Assembly: GCF_001429245.1 (NCBI RefSeq)
Contig: NZ_LMJE01000007.1
Location: 1,247,085 to 1,311,084, forward strand
DNA: 64,000 nt
Direction of reading: 5' to 3'
Origin: Rhizobium sp. Root274
GTDB taxonomy: Bacteria > Pseudomonadota > Alphaproteobacteria > Rhizobiales > Rhizobiaceae
This document shows, piece by piece, positions 34,993-43,459 of the stretch. Positions within the stretch are counted from its first letter, which is position 1. Every line of letters starts with the position of its first letter. The position numbers and the translations under genes are program-made. The notes below the pieces were generated by a model. That model ran no database searches. It saw only the letters and a list, made by a program, of their open reading frames with translations, and had not been told where the DNA came from.

Positions 34993-35029
34993 AATCTTCT
35001 CCTTCGGTTGTTAATTTGCCAGCGATTAG

Positions 35030-35103
35030 TTTGTGCACAATCTATATGCGCCCACCAAATGCCCCTGTCAATCGCTTGCAAACGGATCGCGCACAAATTA
35101 TTT
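35030..35103. promoter_or_regulatory. Twin candidate OhrR operators, cassette copy 1
   Basis: The divergent promoter region holds TTTGTGCACAATCTATATGC at 35030-35049, which contains the perfect palindrome TTGTGCACAA. At 35085-35103 it has GATCGCGCACAAATTATTT, whose complement also reads TTTGTGCGCGATC. Both elements recur at the same places in copy 2 (62192-62211 and 62247-62265), and the second is identical over 19 bases. Conservation in an otherwise diverged gap suggests two binding sites for the adjacent regulator. Confidence 0.6.
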
Positions 35104-35122
35104 AAGGAGAAAGGAGAAACTC

Positions 35123-35572
35123 ATGACCTCAGCCTCTACCGACCTCGATAACGCCTCGCCTGCTGTTTCGGACCTGATATGCTTTTCCCTATATTCTGCG
35201 GCACATGCGTTCACGCAGCTTTACAGACCTTTGCTCGAAAGGCTCGGCCTAACCTACCCGCAGTACCTGGTCATGTTGACCCTGTGGAAACGGGATGGCC
35301 AGAACGTAAAGGACATCGGCAAAGTTTTGTTTCTGGATTCCAGCACGCTGACGCCGCTCCTGAAGCGCCTGGATGCTGCAAAGCTGATCACCAGAACCCG
35401 CAATCCGAAAGACGAGCGTGAGGTCCTCATCCGTCTGACTGAACGGGGACACGCCCTCAGATCCCAAGCCGCTGACGTCATGCGCTGCATCGAGGAAGCC
35501 GTGGGGATGGACGCTCAGTCCCTGCAGGCAATCAAGCACTCGGTCGACAAAATTCGAGACCAGATCAAATGA
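35123..35572 (+). CDS. ohrR: MarR/OhrR-family organic-peroxide-type regulator, cassette copy 1
   Basis: About 149 residues from ATG 35123, preceded by AAGGAGAAAGGAG; the upstream in-frame ATG at 35033 lies in the operator region. The redox-sensing Cys is in DLICFSLYSAAHAFTQLYRP, matching the N-terminal reactive Cys of OhrR. A second Cys in VMRCIEEAVG sits where two-Cys OhrR proteins keep the resolving Cys. The winged helix is GKVLFLDSSTLTPLLKRLDA with RTRNPKDEREVLIRLTERG. It faces the hydrolase genes and probably represses them until oxidised by organic hydroperoxide. No ohr gene is present. A hairpin (35624-35654) without T run lies downstream, in the 251-base gap that has no other feature. 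Confidence 0.87.
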   Translation: MTSASTDLDNASPAVSDLICFSLYSAAHAFTQLYRPLLERLGLTYPQYLVMLTLWKRDGQNVKDIGKVLFLDSSTLTPLLKRLDAAKLITRTRNPKDEREVLIRLTERGHALRSQAADVMRCIEEAVGMDAQSLQAIKHSVDKIRDQIK

Positions 35573-35823
35573 GTGCAGACTGCTAACGACGAAAGGGGGT
35601 GGGCTGGACCAAGTTTGGATACGCAGCTCAGCCTTTGTTCGAAAGGCCGAGCTGAACCGGCCCCTTGTGCACCGAGGCCCCCCTCTTGGCCGACCGTTGA
35701 AACTACAAATGTTGCTGTCCTAGCCTTCTTCGCAGCCTGGCCCTTCACGGGATTGACAAGGCTGAGAACGCCGTGATGCCATGCCAACCGCTAACAGTAC
35801 AAGGACCGGGCACCGTTCGAGAC

Positions 35824-37098
35824 CTAAGCTTTAGCCGGAACCGGGCCAATCAGGATGGCGCGGAAGTCGTTGACGTTGGTGAGCGTCGGTCCGGTCACCA
35901 CCTGGGCGTTGAGGACGGCAAAGAAGGAGTGAGCGTCGTTGCGCTGAAGCGCATGCCTTGGATTAATCCCGCGTTCCGCTGCCGTTTTCAGCAGCTCTGG
36001 TCCAATGACCGCGCCGGCGACTTCGGCAGCACCGTCCACACCGTCGGTGTCACAGGCTATGGCATGAATGCCATCTGCGCCGTCAAGAGCCAATGCCAGC
36101 GAGAGGCAGAACTCGGCGTTCGGCCCCCCGACACCGTCGCCTCGACGAGTGACCGTCAGTTCCCCGCCCGACAGGAGCAGAATCGGCGGATCGCTTGAAT
36201 GCATGGCGGCCTGCAAGGCCAAAGCCTCTTGCGCCTGGACTGCGGCGACCTCCCGCGCCTCGCCTTCCAGCGCATCTCCCAGCAGGCGCACGTCGCATCC
36301 GGCCTCCCCCGCTAGCGCCGCAGCCGCTTCCAGCGACTGTCGCGGCGCGGCATAGATGACGTTTCTGGTGCGAGCCAGGCGGGGATCGTCGGGCTGCACG
36401 ACGCCCGAGCCACGGGAGAGCGCCTCGCGGACAGACTGAGGCACAGCGACCTTCCATTGGTCAATTACTGCCAAAGCATCATCCGGTGTCGAGGGATCAC
36501 CGACCGTCGGGCCGGAACCGATAAAGGCAGGATCGTCTCCCGGCACATCCGAGATAATCAGCGCCAGCAGTTGTGCTGGCCAGACTGCGGCTGCGAGTTG
36601 GCCGCCTTTCACCCGGCTCAGATGCTTGCGCACCGTGTTCATCCGGTCGATCGGCGCACCGGACGCGAGAAGCGCCTGATTGACGGACTGTTTCTCCGCG
36701 AGTGAGACGCTCGGTACCGGCTGGACCAGCAAGGCCGAGGCGCCGCCTGATATCAGGGCGAGAACGAAATCGCCCTCACCCGCAGCTTCGACCAGGGAGA
36801 GCATCCGAGCTGTGGCGTCGAGGCCGGCCTGATCCGGCACCGGATGCGCCGCCTCGACGATCTCGATCCCCCGACAAGGCCGGGCATAGCCGTAACGCGT
36901 GATGACGAGGCCCTCGCAGGGGCCCCAGGCCGCTTCAACGGCTTCGGCCATGCGCGCGCTCGCCTTGCCGGCGCCGATGACCATCACGCGTCCCTTCGGC
37001 TTCTCCGGCAGGAAATCTTTCAGCGAGCGCATGGGGTCGGCGACTTCGACGGCCCGATCGAACAGGCGTCGGAGAAAAAAATCCGGTCGATCAATCAA
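35824..37098 (-). CDS. ttuD: Glycerate 2-kinase / hydroxypyruvate reductase-like (TtuD, MOFRL family)
   Basis: 424 residues. Family blocks: VIGAGKASARMAEAVEAAWG, LISGGASALLVQPVPSVSL, LSRVKGGQLAAAVWPAQL, then DVPGDDPAFIGSGPTVGDP, and in the C-terminal MOFRL part LLLSGGELTVTRRGDGVGGP and ACDTDGVDGAAEVAGAV. The enzyme phosphorylates D-glycerate to 2-phosphoglycerate, although older annotation calls it hydroxypyruvate reductase. It is the last gene of a run of fifteen minus-strand genes and overlaps the LacI gene by 4 bases. That suggests the pathway delivers glycerate, tartronate semialdehyde or hydroxypyruvate to central metabolism. Confidence 0.87.
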   Translation of the reverse strand: MIDRPDFFLRRLFDRAVEVADPMRSLKDFLPEKPKGRVMVIGAGKASARMAEAVEAAWGPCEGLVITRYGYARPCRGIEIVEAAHPVPDQAGLDATARMLSLVEAAGEGDFVLALISGGASALLVQPVPSVSLAEKQSVNQALLASGAPIDRMNTVRKHLSRVKGGQLAAAVWPAQLLALIISDVPGDDPAFIGSGPTVGDPSTPDDALAVIDQWKVAVPQSVREALSRGSGVVQPDDPRLARTRNVIYAAPRQSLEAAAALAGEAGCDVRLLGDALEGEAREVAAVQAQEALALQAAMHSSDPPILLLSGGELTVTRRGDGVGGPNAEFCLSLALALDGADGIHAIACDTDGVDGAAEVAGAVIGPELLKTAAERGINPRHALQRNDAHSFFAVLNAQVVTGPTLTNVNDFRAILIGPVPAKA

Positions 37099-38120
37099 GG
37101 GATATTCCTTACGCCGCTGGTGTCACGGATGACGAGTTCCACTGCCGTGAGGGTCTCAGGCTCAGGGCGCCTGCCCTCCTCCAGCCAGCCCAAGATCGTG
37201 GCGGCGATGCTGCGGCCAAACTCGGCAATGCCGCAATGGACGGTGGAGAGTGCCGGAAACACCTGGCTGCACTCCTCGATATCGTCGAAGCCGACCATGC
37301 GGAAATCCTTCCCGACATTACGCTTCAACTTGGCAAAGCCCGAGAGCATGCCGAGTGCGACGAGATCGTTGAAACAGATCACAGCATCGATTTCCGGATG
37401 CATCCGTGTCAGTTCTTCGGCGGCCTCGCGGCCAAAGCTGCGGCTAGCCCGGCCCGAAAGGACAAATGGCTCCATGCCGGCTTCGGCCAGTGCTTCGAAG
37501 TAACCTGTCATGCGCTCGCGAGTAACGGCACGGTCTGCAAGGCCACCAACAAAAGCGATGCGGCGTGGCGCAGAAGAAAGGAGATGCCGGGCAGCGAGCA
37601 GGCTGCCCAAGCGATAATCGGGGGCGGCAAAGGGAAACTGCTCGACGCGAGGATCGACCTTGCGGAGCACCTGCATGGTCGGAATGCCGCCCCGCGCGAT
37701 GGCGTCAAACGTGCCGCCCTCATCGCCATAGGCGGGGGACAGGACCAGCGCGGAAACGCCATGTTCGATCATGGCACCAACCACCTGGGCTTGGACGGCC
37801 GGATCTTCGTCGGTATTAGCGACAACGGTTGCATAGCCGCGCGCAGACAGTGCCATCTGCAGGGAGGTGGCAAATTCCGTGAAGAAGGGGTTGCGAAGAT
37901 CGTTGATGACGAGGCCGATCAGCCCGACATTTGAAGACCGGAGGTTCGCGGCAGCGCGGTTATAAACATAGCCGACCTTGTCCATAGCCTCGCGGACAAG
38001 GCGCCGCGTCTCCTCCTTGACCAGCGGGCTGTTCTGCAGGACGAGGCTGACGGTGGATTTGGAGATCCCCGCCACGCGCGCCACGTCGATGATCGTCGGC
38101 CGACGCTCCATACCCCTCAA
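37095..38120 (-). CDS. LacI-family repressor of the catabolic operon
   Basis: About 341 residues from a TTG at 38120 that overlaps the upstream stop and has GGAG at good distance; an ATG at 38111 is the alternative. Helix-turn-helix PTIIDVARVAGISKSTVSLV followed by the hinge, and an effector domain with VGLIGLVINDLRNPFFTEFA, ALVLSPAYGDEGG and VICFNDLVALGMLSGFAKLK. It is inside the operon, between the DUF993 and glycerate kinase genes. The two LacI-type operators at 52641-52673 upstream of the first gene are its most likely target, which would make the operon self-repressed. Confidence 0.88.
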   Translation of the reverse strand: MRGMERRPTIIDVARVAGISKSTVSLVLQNSPLVKEETRRLVREAMDKVGYVYNRAAANLRSSNVGLIGLVINDLRNPFFTEFATSLQMALSARGYATVVANTDEDPAVQAQVVGAMIEHGVSALVLSPAYGDEGGTFDAIARGGIPTMQVLRKVDPRVEQFPFAAPDYRLGSLLAARHLLSSAPRRIAFVGGLADRAVTRERMTGYFEALAEAGMEPFVLSGRASRSFGREAAEELTRMHPEIDAVICFNDLVALGMLSGFAKLKRNVGKDFRMVGFDDIEECSQVFPALSTVHCGIAEFGRSIAATILGWLEEGRRPEPETLTAVELVIRDTSGVRNIP

Positions 38121-39280
38121 TACACTCCGTGCAATTCCAGCAAGACCCGCATCCTTCTCACGGCAAGCTCAGGATCGGCAAGCAAATTTGCCTGATCGGC
38201 CAGTCGGAAGACCTCGGCATAGTGGACGATGTCGCGGCTCGACTGGAAGCCGGCCGGCATGATGAAATGACGCTGATGGCCGTTCAGCCAGGCGAGAAAG
38301 GCAATGCCAGCCTTGTAGAACCGCGTCGGAGCGCGGAAGATTTCACGGCTGAGAGGCACCGTCGGGGAGAGCAGGCGGTGATAGGTGTCGAGGTCACCGG
38401 CAGCGAGTGCGTCGAGCGCCTGCGAGGCGGCCGGGGCGATGGCGGCGAAGATGCCGAGCAGCGCATGGGAGTAATGCTTGCCATCGCCGGCGATCAGGTC
38501 GGCATAGTTGAAGTCGTCGCCCGTGTAGAGCCGCACACCGTCCGGCAGGCGGGCGCGAAACGCCTCTTCATGGGTCTGGTCGAGCAGCGAGATTTTGATG
38601 CCGTCGACGTTGCCGGGATTCTCGCCAATCAGGTCGAGCACGAAGTTGCTTGCGACCGTGACGTCCTCGCTGCCCCAGTAACCCTTCAGCGCCGGGTCGA
38701 ACATGTCACCCAGCCAGTGCAGGATGACCGGTTCGCGCGCGCCATCGATCAGCCGGCGATAGACGGAACGATAGACATCCGGCCCGGCTTCCATGGCGGG
38801 GAAGGCGCGCGAAGCCATCAGGATCAACTGCCCTCCGGCCGCCTCGATAGCCTCAGCCTGCGTCTGGTAGGCGGCTGCGATTTTGTCTGCACTGGTGAGG
38901 TCGACGAGCGTCAGATGATCAGTCCCGGCCCCGCAGGCGACGCGCGGCTTCATCGGATGCGCCTTTGCGGCCACCATCGTCCGCTGGATCAGTTCCAGCG
39001 CCGTCGGCCAATCGACCCCCATGCCGCGCTGGGCGGTGTCCATGGCTTCGGCAAGCCCCAGCCCCTGATCCCAGAGCGAGGTGCGGAAAGCGAGCGTTCC
39101 CTCCCAGTCGACCGCCGGCCGCGTATCCCAGGGGTTGCGTTCGCTGAGCGGGTCGGAGACGACATGGGCGGCGGCAAAGGCGGTGCGGGTCAGCGGGCGC
39201 GTGGGGGCACGTGGGGTGAGCGGGGTTCCTGTCAGACGATAATCTTCGATGCGGCCATCGGCGGTGGGTAAGGCAATCAT
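38117..39280 (-). CDS. DUF993 family protein (dihydrodipicolinate-synthase-like barrel)
   Basis: 387 residues. Recognisable blocks are the GTPLTPRAPTRPLTRTAFAA region, RVACGAGTDHLTLVDLTSAD and EPVILHWLGDMFDPALKGYW, with KISLLDQTHEEAFRARLPDG around a lysine in the position expected for a Schiff base. The family is annotated as dihydrodipicolinate-synthase-like and is found in sugar catabolic clusters; its reaction is not established. An aldolase-type cleavage would suit a pathway ending in glycerate. It overlaps the genes on both sides by 4 bases. Confidence 0.75.
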   Translation of the reverse strand: MIALPTADGRIEDYRLTGTPLTPRAPTRPLTRTAFAAAHVVSDPLSERNPWDTRPAVDWEGTLAFRTSLWDQGLGLAEAMDTAQRGMGVDWPTALELIQRTMVAAKAHPMKPRVACGAGTDHLTLVDLTSADKIAAAYQTQAEAIEAAGGQLILMASRAFPAMEAGPDVYRSVYRRLIDGAREPVILHWLGDMFDPALKGYWGSEDVTVASNFVLDLIGENPGNVDGIKISLLDQTHEEAFRARLPDGVRLYTGDDFNYADLIAGDGKHYSHALLGIFAAIAPAASQALDALAAGDLDTYHRLLSPTVPLSREIFRAPTRFYKAGIAFLAWLNGHQRHFIMPAGFQSSRDIVHYAEVFRLADQANLLADPELAVRRMRVLLELHGVY

Positions 39281-39606
39281 GTTGGAGATCCCTGAGTGTG
39301 AACGGGCAGGTCGAAGACGAGGATGCCGTCGAGACCACCCTCGGCATGGGCAACCAGGCGGGCGCCGAAGCGCTTGTGATCCGGATGGACCTGATAGGCT
39401 TCGAGGGCTGCCCAGTCGGCGAAATCGGCGACGAAGCCGTGCAGATAGCCACGCTCGATGCGCTCCGGGCTTTCGCTGCGGCCCGAGGTGATCGACATGA
39501 GGCCCGGCACCTTGCCTTCGACCTGATGCAGCTCGGCGAAGAGGTCCTCGATGACGGCACCGGAGACCGTCTGCTGGAAACGGACGAGCACGATGTGGCG
39601 GATCAT
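39277..39606 (-). CDS. Dabb-domain protein (stress-responsive alpha/beta barrel)
   Basis: 109 residues, a complete single Dabb domain: IRHIVLVRFQQTVSGAVIED, PGLMSITSGRSESPE and HGFVADFADWAALEAYQVHP with the late AHAEGGLDGILVFDL. Such dimeric barrels include cyclases and decarboxylase-like enzymes of unknown substrate in catabolic operons. It overlaps the GMC oxidoreductase and DUF993 genes by 4 bases each, so expression is coupled to both. Function in this operon is unknown. Confidence 0.78.
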   Translation of the reverse strand: MIRHIVLVRFQQTVSGAVIEDLFAELHQVEGKVPGLMSITSGRSESPERIERGYLHGFVADFADWAALEAYQVHPDHKRFGARLVAHAEGGLDGILVFDLPVHTQGSPT

Positions 39607-41195
39607 GGCGACACTCCGTGATCGGCCTTGATCATGTCGGCTGCCTTTTCGGCGATCATGATGGTGGGTGCGTTGGTGTTGGAGGAAACCACCGTCGGCA
39701 TGATCGAGGCATCGATGACGCGCAGGCCTTCGATACCGTTGAAACGCAGACGCGGATCGACGACGGCTGACGGATCTGAACCCATCCTGCAGGTGCCGGC
39801 CGGGTGGTGGTCGGTCTTCGAATGGCGGCAGGCATAATCGAAATAATCCTGGTCGCTCTGCACATCCGGTCCAGGAAGACGCTCGGCCAGGACGTAGGGC
39901 TTCAATGCGTTCTGGCGCATGATGTCTCTTGCGATCTTCAATCCCCGGATCGACATCTCGCGATCATAGGGATCCTCCCAATAGTTCGGATCGATCAAGG
40001 GGGTTGCGAGCGGATCGGACGAACCGAGGCGGACGGTGCCGCGCGACCGGGGCCTGAGATAGGCGGAATTGAGGGTCACGCCGCCGTTCGGCATGGCGGC
40101 GACACCGGCCTCGATGCCGGAGCCGAGACCGAGATGGAACTGTATGTCAGGCGAGCGCGCTTCCGGATCGGCATACCAGAAGCCGCCAGTCTCAAAGAGG
40201 CTCGAGGCGACGGGGCCGCTCTTCGTCAGAAGATATTGCAGGCCGGCGAGCACCGAGAGATGCGGTTTAGCATAACGGTCATAGGTATGCGGCCCTGTGC
40301 ATTCGGCAACGACGAAGAGATCGAGATGGTCCTGCAGATTGGAGCCGACGCCGGGCTGGTCGAAGACCACGGGTACGCCCACCGAGGCGAGATGATCGCC
40401 CGGCCCGATGCCCGAAAGCATCAGCAGGCGCGGACTACCGATTGCGCCCGACGAGAGCAGCACCTCCCGTTCGGCCCTGATCACACCTTCGCCGGCGAGT
40501 TCGACGCCGACCGCACGCCCGTTTTCGACCACCAGCTTCAGCACCTGTGCATCCGTGCGAATGGTGAGATTGGGGCGCTTGCGCGCGGGGTTGAGATAGG
40601 CAATCGACGCCGAGGAGCGGCGGACATTGCGCTGAGTCAGCTGATAATAGCCGACGCCATCCTGCGTCTCGCCCGTCATGTCGCCGTTGAAGGGAATGCC
40701 GAGTTCGGCTGCCGCCTTGAAATAGGCCTCGCAGATCGGCAGGGGTGCTGATGGCTTGCTCACCCCGAGCGGACCGCCCTTGCCGTGATAGCGGTTGTCG
40801 AAGCTGTCATTGTCCTCGGCCTTGCGGAAGTAAGGCAGGACATCCTCGTAGGACCAGCCTTCACAGCCCATCTGGCGCCAGTCGTCATAGTCGAGCGCAT
40901 TGCCGCGCGTGTAGATCTGCGCGTTGATGCTGGACCCGCCACCAATGACCTTTGCCTGGGTGTAACGGATTACCATGTTGTTCATGTGCCGCTGCGGAAC
41001 CGTGCTCCAGCCCCAGCTGCCGATGCCCTTGGTCATCTTCGCGAAGCCCGCGGGCAGATGATAGAAGGGATGCCAGTCGCGGCCACCGGCCTCGAGCAGG
41101 AGCACGTTGAAATCGGGATTTTCCGACAGCCGCGCCGCGAGCACCGAGCCCGCCGAACCGCCGCCTACAATGATGAAATCAAAAGCTTGCCGCAT
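39603..41195 (-). CDS. GMC-family FAD-dependent alcohol/choline dehydrogenase-like enzyme
   Basis: 530 residues. FAD motif FDFIIVGGGSAGSVLAARLS with Glu at the end of beta-2 (LLLEAGG), GMC signature 1 region AKVIGGGSSINAQIYTRGN, signature 2 SSGAIGSPRLLMLSGIGPGD, and the catalytic His in HHPAGTCRMGSDPSAVVDP. The length and motifs match the BetA/AlkJ class of membrane-associated alcohol dehydrogenases. No signal peptide. It is the second GMC enzyme in the operon and is separated from the first by an SDR gene; GGAGAATTTT precedes the ATG. Substrate unknown. Confidence 0.87.
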   Translation of the reverse strand: MRQAFDFIIVGGGSAGSVLAARLSENPDFNVLLLEAGGRDWHPFYHLPAGFAKMTKGIGSWGWSTVPQRHMNNMVIRYTQAKVIGGGSSINAQIYTRGNALDYDDWRQMGCEGWSYEDVLPYFRKAEDNDSFDNRYHGKGGPLGVSKPSAPLPICEAYFKAAAELGIPFNGDMTGETQDGVGYYQLTQRNVRRSSASIAYLNPARKRPNLTIRTDAQVLKLVVENGRAVGVELAGEGVIRAEREVLLSSGAIGSPRLLMLSGIGPGDHLASVGVPVVFDQPGVGSNLQDHLDLFVVAECTGPHTYDRYAKPHLSVLAGLQYLLTKSGPVASSLFETGGFWYADPEARSPDIQFHLGLGSGIEAGVAAMPNGGVTLNSAYLRPRSRGTVRLGSSDPLATPLIDPNYWEDPYDREMSIRGLKIARDIMRQNALKPYVLAERLPGPDVQSDQDYFDYACRHSKTDHHPAGTCRMGSDPSAVVDPRLRFNGIEGLRVIDASIMPTVVSSNTNAPTIMIAEKAADMIKADHGVSP

Positions 41196-41204
41196 AAAAT
41201 TCTC

Positions 41205-41963
41205 CTAGAGGCGGGCCAGAGACAGTCCGCCATCGACCGGAATGACTGCCCCATTGGCGAAGGCGAAACGCCCTTCCGCCAACGGCACGACCACACTGCC
41301 GATGTCGACCGGCTGACCCCAACGCTGCGCAGGGACGAGGCCGCCCTCGATCCGCGCCGTATATTTGTCCTTCACACCCGCCGTCATCTCCGTCTCGATG
41401 ATGCCGGGTCTCAGTTCGAAGACGCCGATACCATACGGTGCGAGGCGGAGTGCAAAGAGTTCCGCCATCATGCCGGCACCGGCCTTGGAGATGCAGTATT
41501 CCGCCCGCTCGATCGAGGCCATGCTGGCGCTCACCGAGGTCACGAAGACAATGGAGCGATAGGTGTCGGATGGGGTCGCCAGCATGCGTCGCGCGACCTC
41601 CTGGGCGAGGAAGAAGGCGCCGCGCAGATTGACGCCGAGCACGAAGTCGAAGCTGTCTGGCGTCAAAGCGAGCATGTCTCCACGCACCTTGGCAGGCACG
41701 CCGGCATTGGACACGAAGGTGGTGACAGCGCCGAGGCGTGCTTCGACCTGGTCGATGACCGGGGCGACGTGGTCGATATCCTGCAGATCGTGGCGAACAT
41801 AGATGGCAGCGTCACCCAACTCCTCAAGTGCCGCCTGGACCTGTGGCGTATCTTCCTCGGATCTCGACGCCAGCGCGACCTTGTAGCCGGCGCCGGCCAG
41901 TTCGCGGGCGATGCCGAGGCCGATGCCCTGCTGGCCTCCGGTGATGAGTGCGACCTTGCTCAC
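41205..41963 (-). CDS. Short-chain dehydrogenase (3-oxoacyl-ACP reductase-like)
   Basis: 252 residues. Cofactor loop ALITGGQQGIGLGIARELAG, followed by ASRSEED favouring NADP, NAG motif as FVSNAGVPAK, and the catalytic Ser in VFVTSVSASMAS with Tyr-Lys in AEYCISKAGAGM. It overlaps the upstream GMC oxidoreductase gene by 4 bases and precedes the other by 9. It probably interconverts a keto and hydroxy group on a GMC product. Proteins annotated as 3-oxoacyl reductases in such clusters usually act on sugars or polyols rather than acyl carriers. Confidence 0.85.
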   Translation of the reverse strand: MSKVALITGGQQGIGLGIARELAGAGYKVALASRSEEDTPQVQAALEELGDAAIYVRHDLQDIDHVAPVIDQVEARLGAVTTFVSNAGVPAKVRGDMLALTPDSFDFVLGVNLRGAFFLAQEVARRMLATPSDTYRSIVFVTSVSASMASIERAEYCISKAGAGMMAELFALRLAPYGIGVFELRPGIIETEMTAGVKDKYTARIEGGLVPAQRWGQPVDIGSVVVPLAEGRFAFANGAVIPVDGGLSLARL

Positions 41964-43459
41964 TGGCTGAACTCCGTTTCAATGATGTGCTGGCCCGACC
42001 GCAAGGCGAGTGCTGCGATGGTGAGGGCCGGATTGACGGCGGCCGAGGTCGGCAGGATGGACGCGTCGACGATGAAGAGATTGCGATGATCGTGGCTGCG
42101 GCCGAAACTGTCGACCACGCTTTTTGCCGGGTCTGCGCCCATGCGCGCCGTGCCGCATTGATGCGACGGCGTGCGGCGGTCGAAGGGACGCGACAGCACG
42201 ACCGGATAGCCGGCTTTTCGGATCAGCGACTTCAGCCTGTTGACGAGAGCAAGATGTGCCTCCCAGTTCGACCGCTTCCAGTCGAGCATGATCCGACCGT
42301 TGCGAACAGTCACGCGGCTTTCGGGATTGGGCAGATCCTCCGACATCGCATAGAGATCGATCGATCGATCCGCGATCCAGTGCGCAAGCGGCTTCGGCAG
42401 CGGCGAACTTGCCGCGAGAATCGGGCCGGTGATCTTGCCGAGCAGCTGGATGTTGCCGAGCGGTTCGCCCTTCGGCCCGCCCGTCAGGTAGAAATCGTTG
42501 ACCAGCAGGGTCTTCTGATAGATCGACGGATTGCGCCTGAACGGGTGGAGTGCCAGCACCGCCGAGCAATTGTGGTTCATGAAGTTGCGGCCAACCTGGT
42601 CGGAGCGGTTTGCGAGACCCCGCGGATGTTTTTCGTTTGCCGATGACAGAAGGATGGCAGCACTTCTGACGGCACCGGCTGAGAGGACCACGAGTGGTGC
42701 GGAAAGCACCTGTTTCTCGCTCCCATTCACCACCTCGACGCCAGTGATCTGGCCGCCCTCGCCTGCTAGAAGGCGTGTCACTTCATAGCCCGTAACAAGT
42801 GAGACATTGGGATGACGAAGCGCCGCGGCAAGGCTCACCGTCTCCGCATCCTTCTTTCCACCACAGGTATCCGGGAAGGCGTCCCAGGTCGTTTTTCCAT
42901 GCGCCAGCCATGTGTCGATGTCGACACCGAGCGGTAGGGAGGCCGGATGAAGCCCGACGGATTTCAGGCGACGGCGCAGATCGGCGATGCAAGGCTCGTC
43001 CGGCACAGGCTTGTGATCGTAGGTTCCGGAATGCACCGGCTCGGTCGGGTCCTCGCCCAGTGTTCCCCGGACCTCGAACATCTGTTCGGCCTTTTGGTAC
43101 CATGGCTCCAGACTGTCATAACCGATCGGCCAACCGGGCGTGGTTCCGCCCATGTGACGCAGGGGCGAAAAGTCCTCGCGGCGATAGCGCAGCAGCACGG
43201 CACCGTAGAATTTCGAATTGCCACCGACATTGTAATAATTGCCGGGATTGAAGAGCTGGCCGTCACCATCAAGCCATTCTTCCTTCGGCCGGAAATGCGC
43301 CTTGCCGAAAATTGCCTCGGAGTCCCGGTCTGCCGGGGAATGCTTGAGCCTTTCGCCCTTCTCGACGATCAGGATGCGCCGGCCCGTCGGTGCAAGCTGG
43401 GCGGCGAGCGTTGCTCCCCCCATGCCCGAACCGATGATGATGACGTCTGCGTCGCTCAT
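41960..43459 (-). CDS. GMC-family oxidoreductase, sugar/glucoside-dehydrogenase-like subclass
   Basis: 499 residues. FAD-binding DVIIIGSGMGGATLAAQLAP with acidic end IVEKGE, the segment NPGNYYNVGGNSKFYGAVLL in place of classical GMC signature 1, AGAVRSAAILLSSANE for signature 2, and active-site His in SHQCGTARMGADPAKSVVD. This subclass, shorter and with the NVGGNSKFYG loop, groups with enzymes that oxidise sugar or glucoside hydroxyls rather than choline. It overlaps both the ATPase gene upstream and the SDR gene downstream by 4 bases. An electron acceptor subunit or cytochrome is not encoded nearby. Confidence 0.83.
   Translation of the reverse strand: MSDADVIIIGSGMGGATLAAQLAPTGRRILIVEKGERLKHSPADRDSEAIFGKAHFRPKEEWLDGDGQLFNPGNYYNVGGNSKFYGAVLLRYRREDFSPLRHMGGTTPGWPIGYDSLEPWYQKAEQMFEVRGTLGEDPTEPVHSGTYDHKPVPDEPCIADLRRRLKSVGLHPASLPLGVDIDTWLAHGKTTWDAFPDTCGGKKDAETVSLAAALRHPNVSLVTGYEVTRLLAGEGGQITGVEVVNGSEKQVLSAPLVVLSAGAVRSAAILLSSANEKHPRGLANRSDQVGRNFMNHNCSAVLALHPFRRNPSIYQKTLLVNDFYLTGGPKGEPLGNIQLLGKITGPILAASSPLPKPLAHWIADRSIDLYAMSEDLPNPESRVTVRNGRIMLDWKRSNWEAHLALVNRLKSLIRKAGYPVVLSRPFDRRTPSHQCGTARMGADPAKSVVDSFGRSHDHRNLFIVDASILPTSAAVNPALTIAALALRSGQHIIETEFSQ

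Larger units (their letters stand above)
33338..35572. repeat. Direct repeat copy 1 of hydrolase-hydrolase-OhrR cassette
   Basis: The same three genes in the same order and strand pattern recur at 60502-62737. Both units are about 2.2 kb with near-identical spacing, and the two hydrolases are about 88-90 per cent identical by eye at protein level. The flanking terminators differ, so the homology ends close to the outer gene ends. Confidence 0.9.
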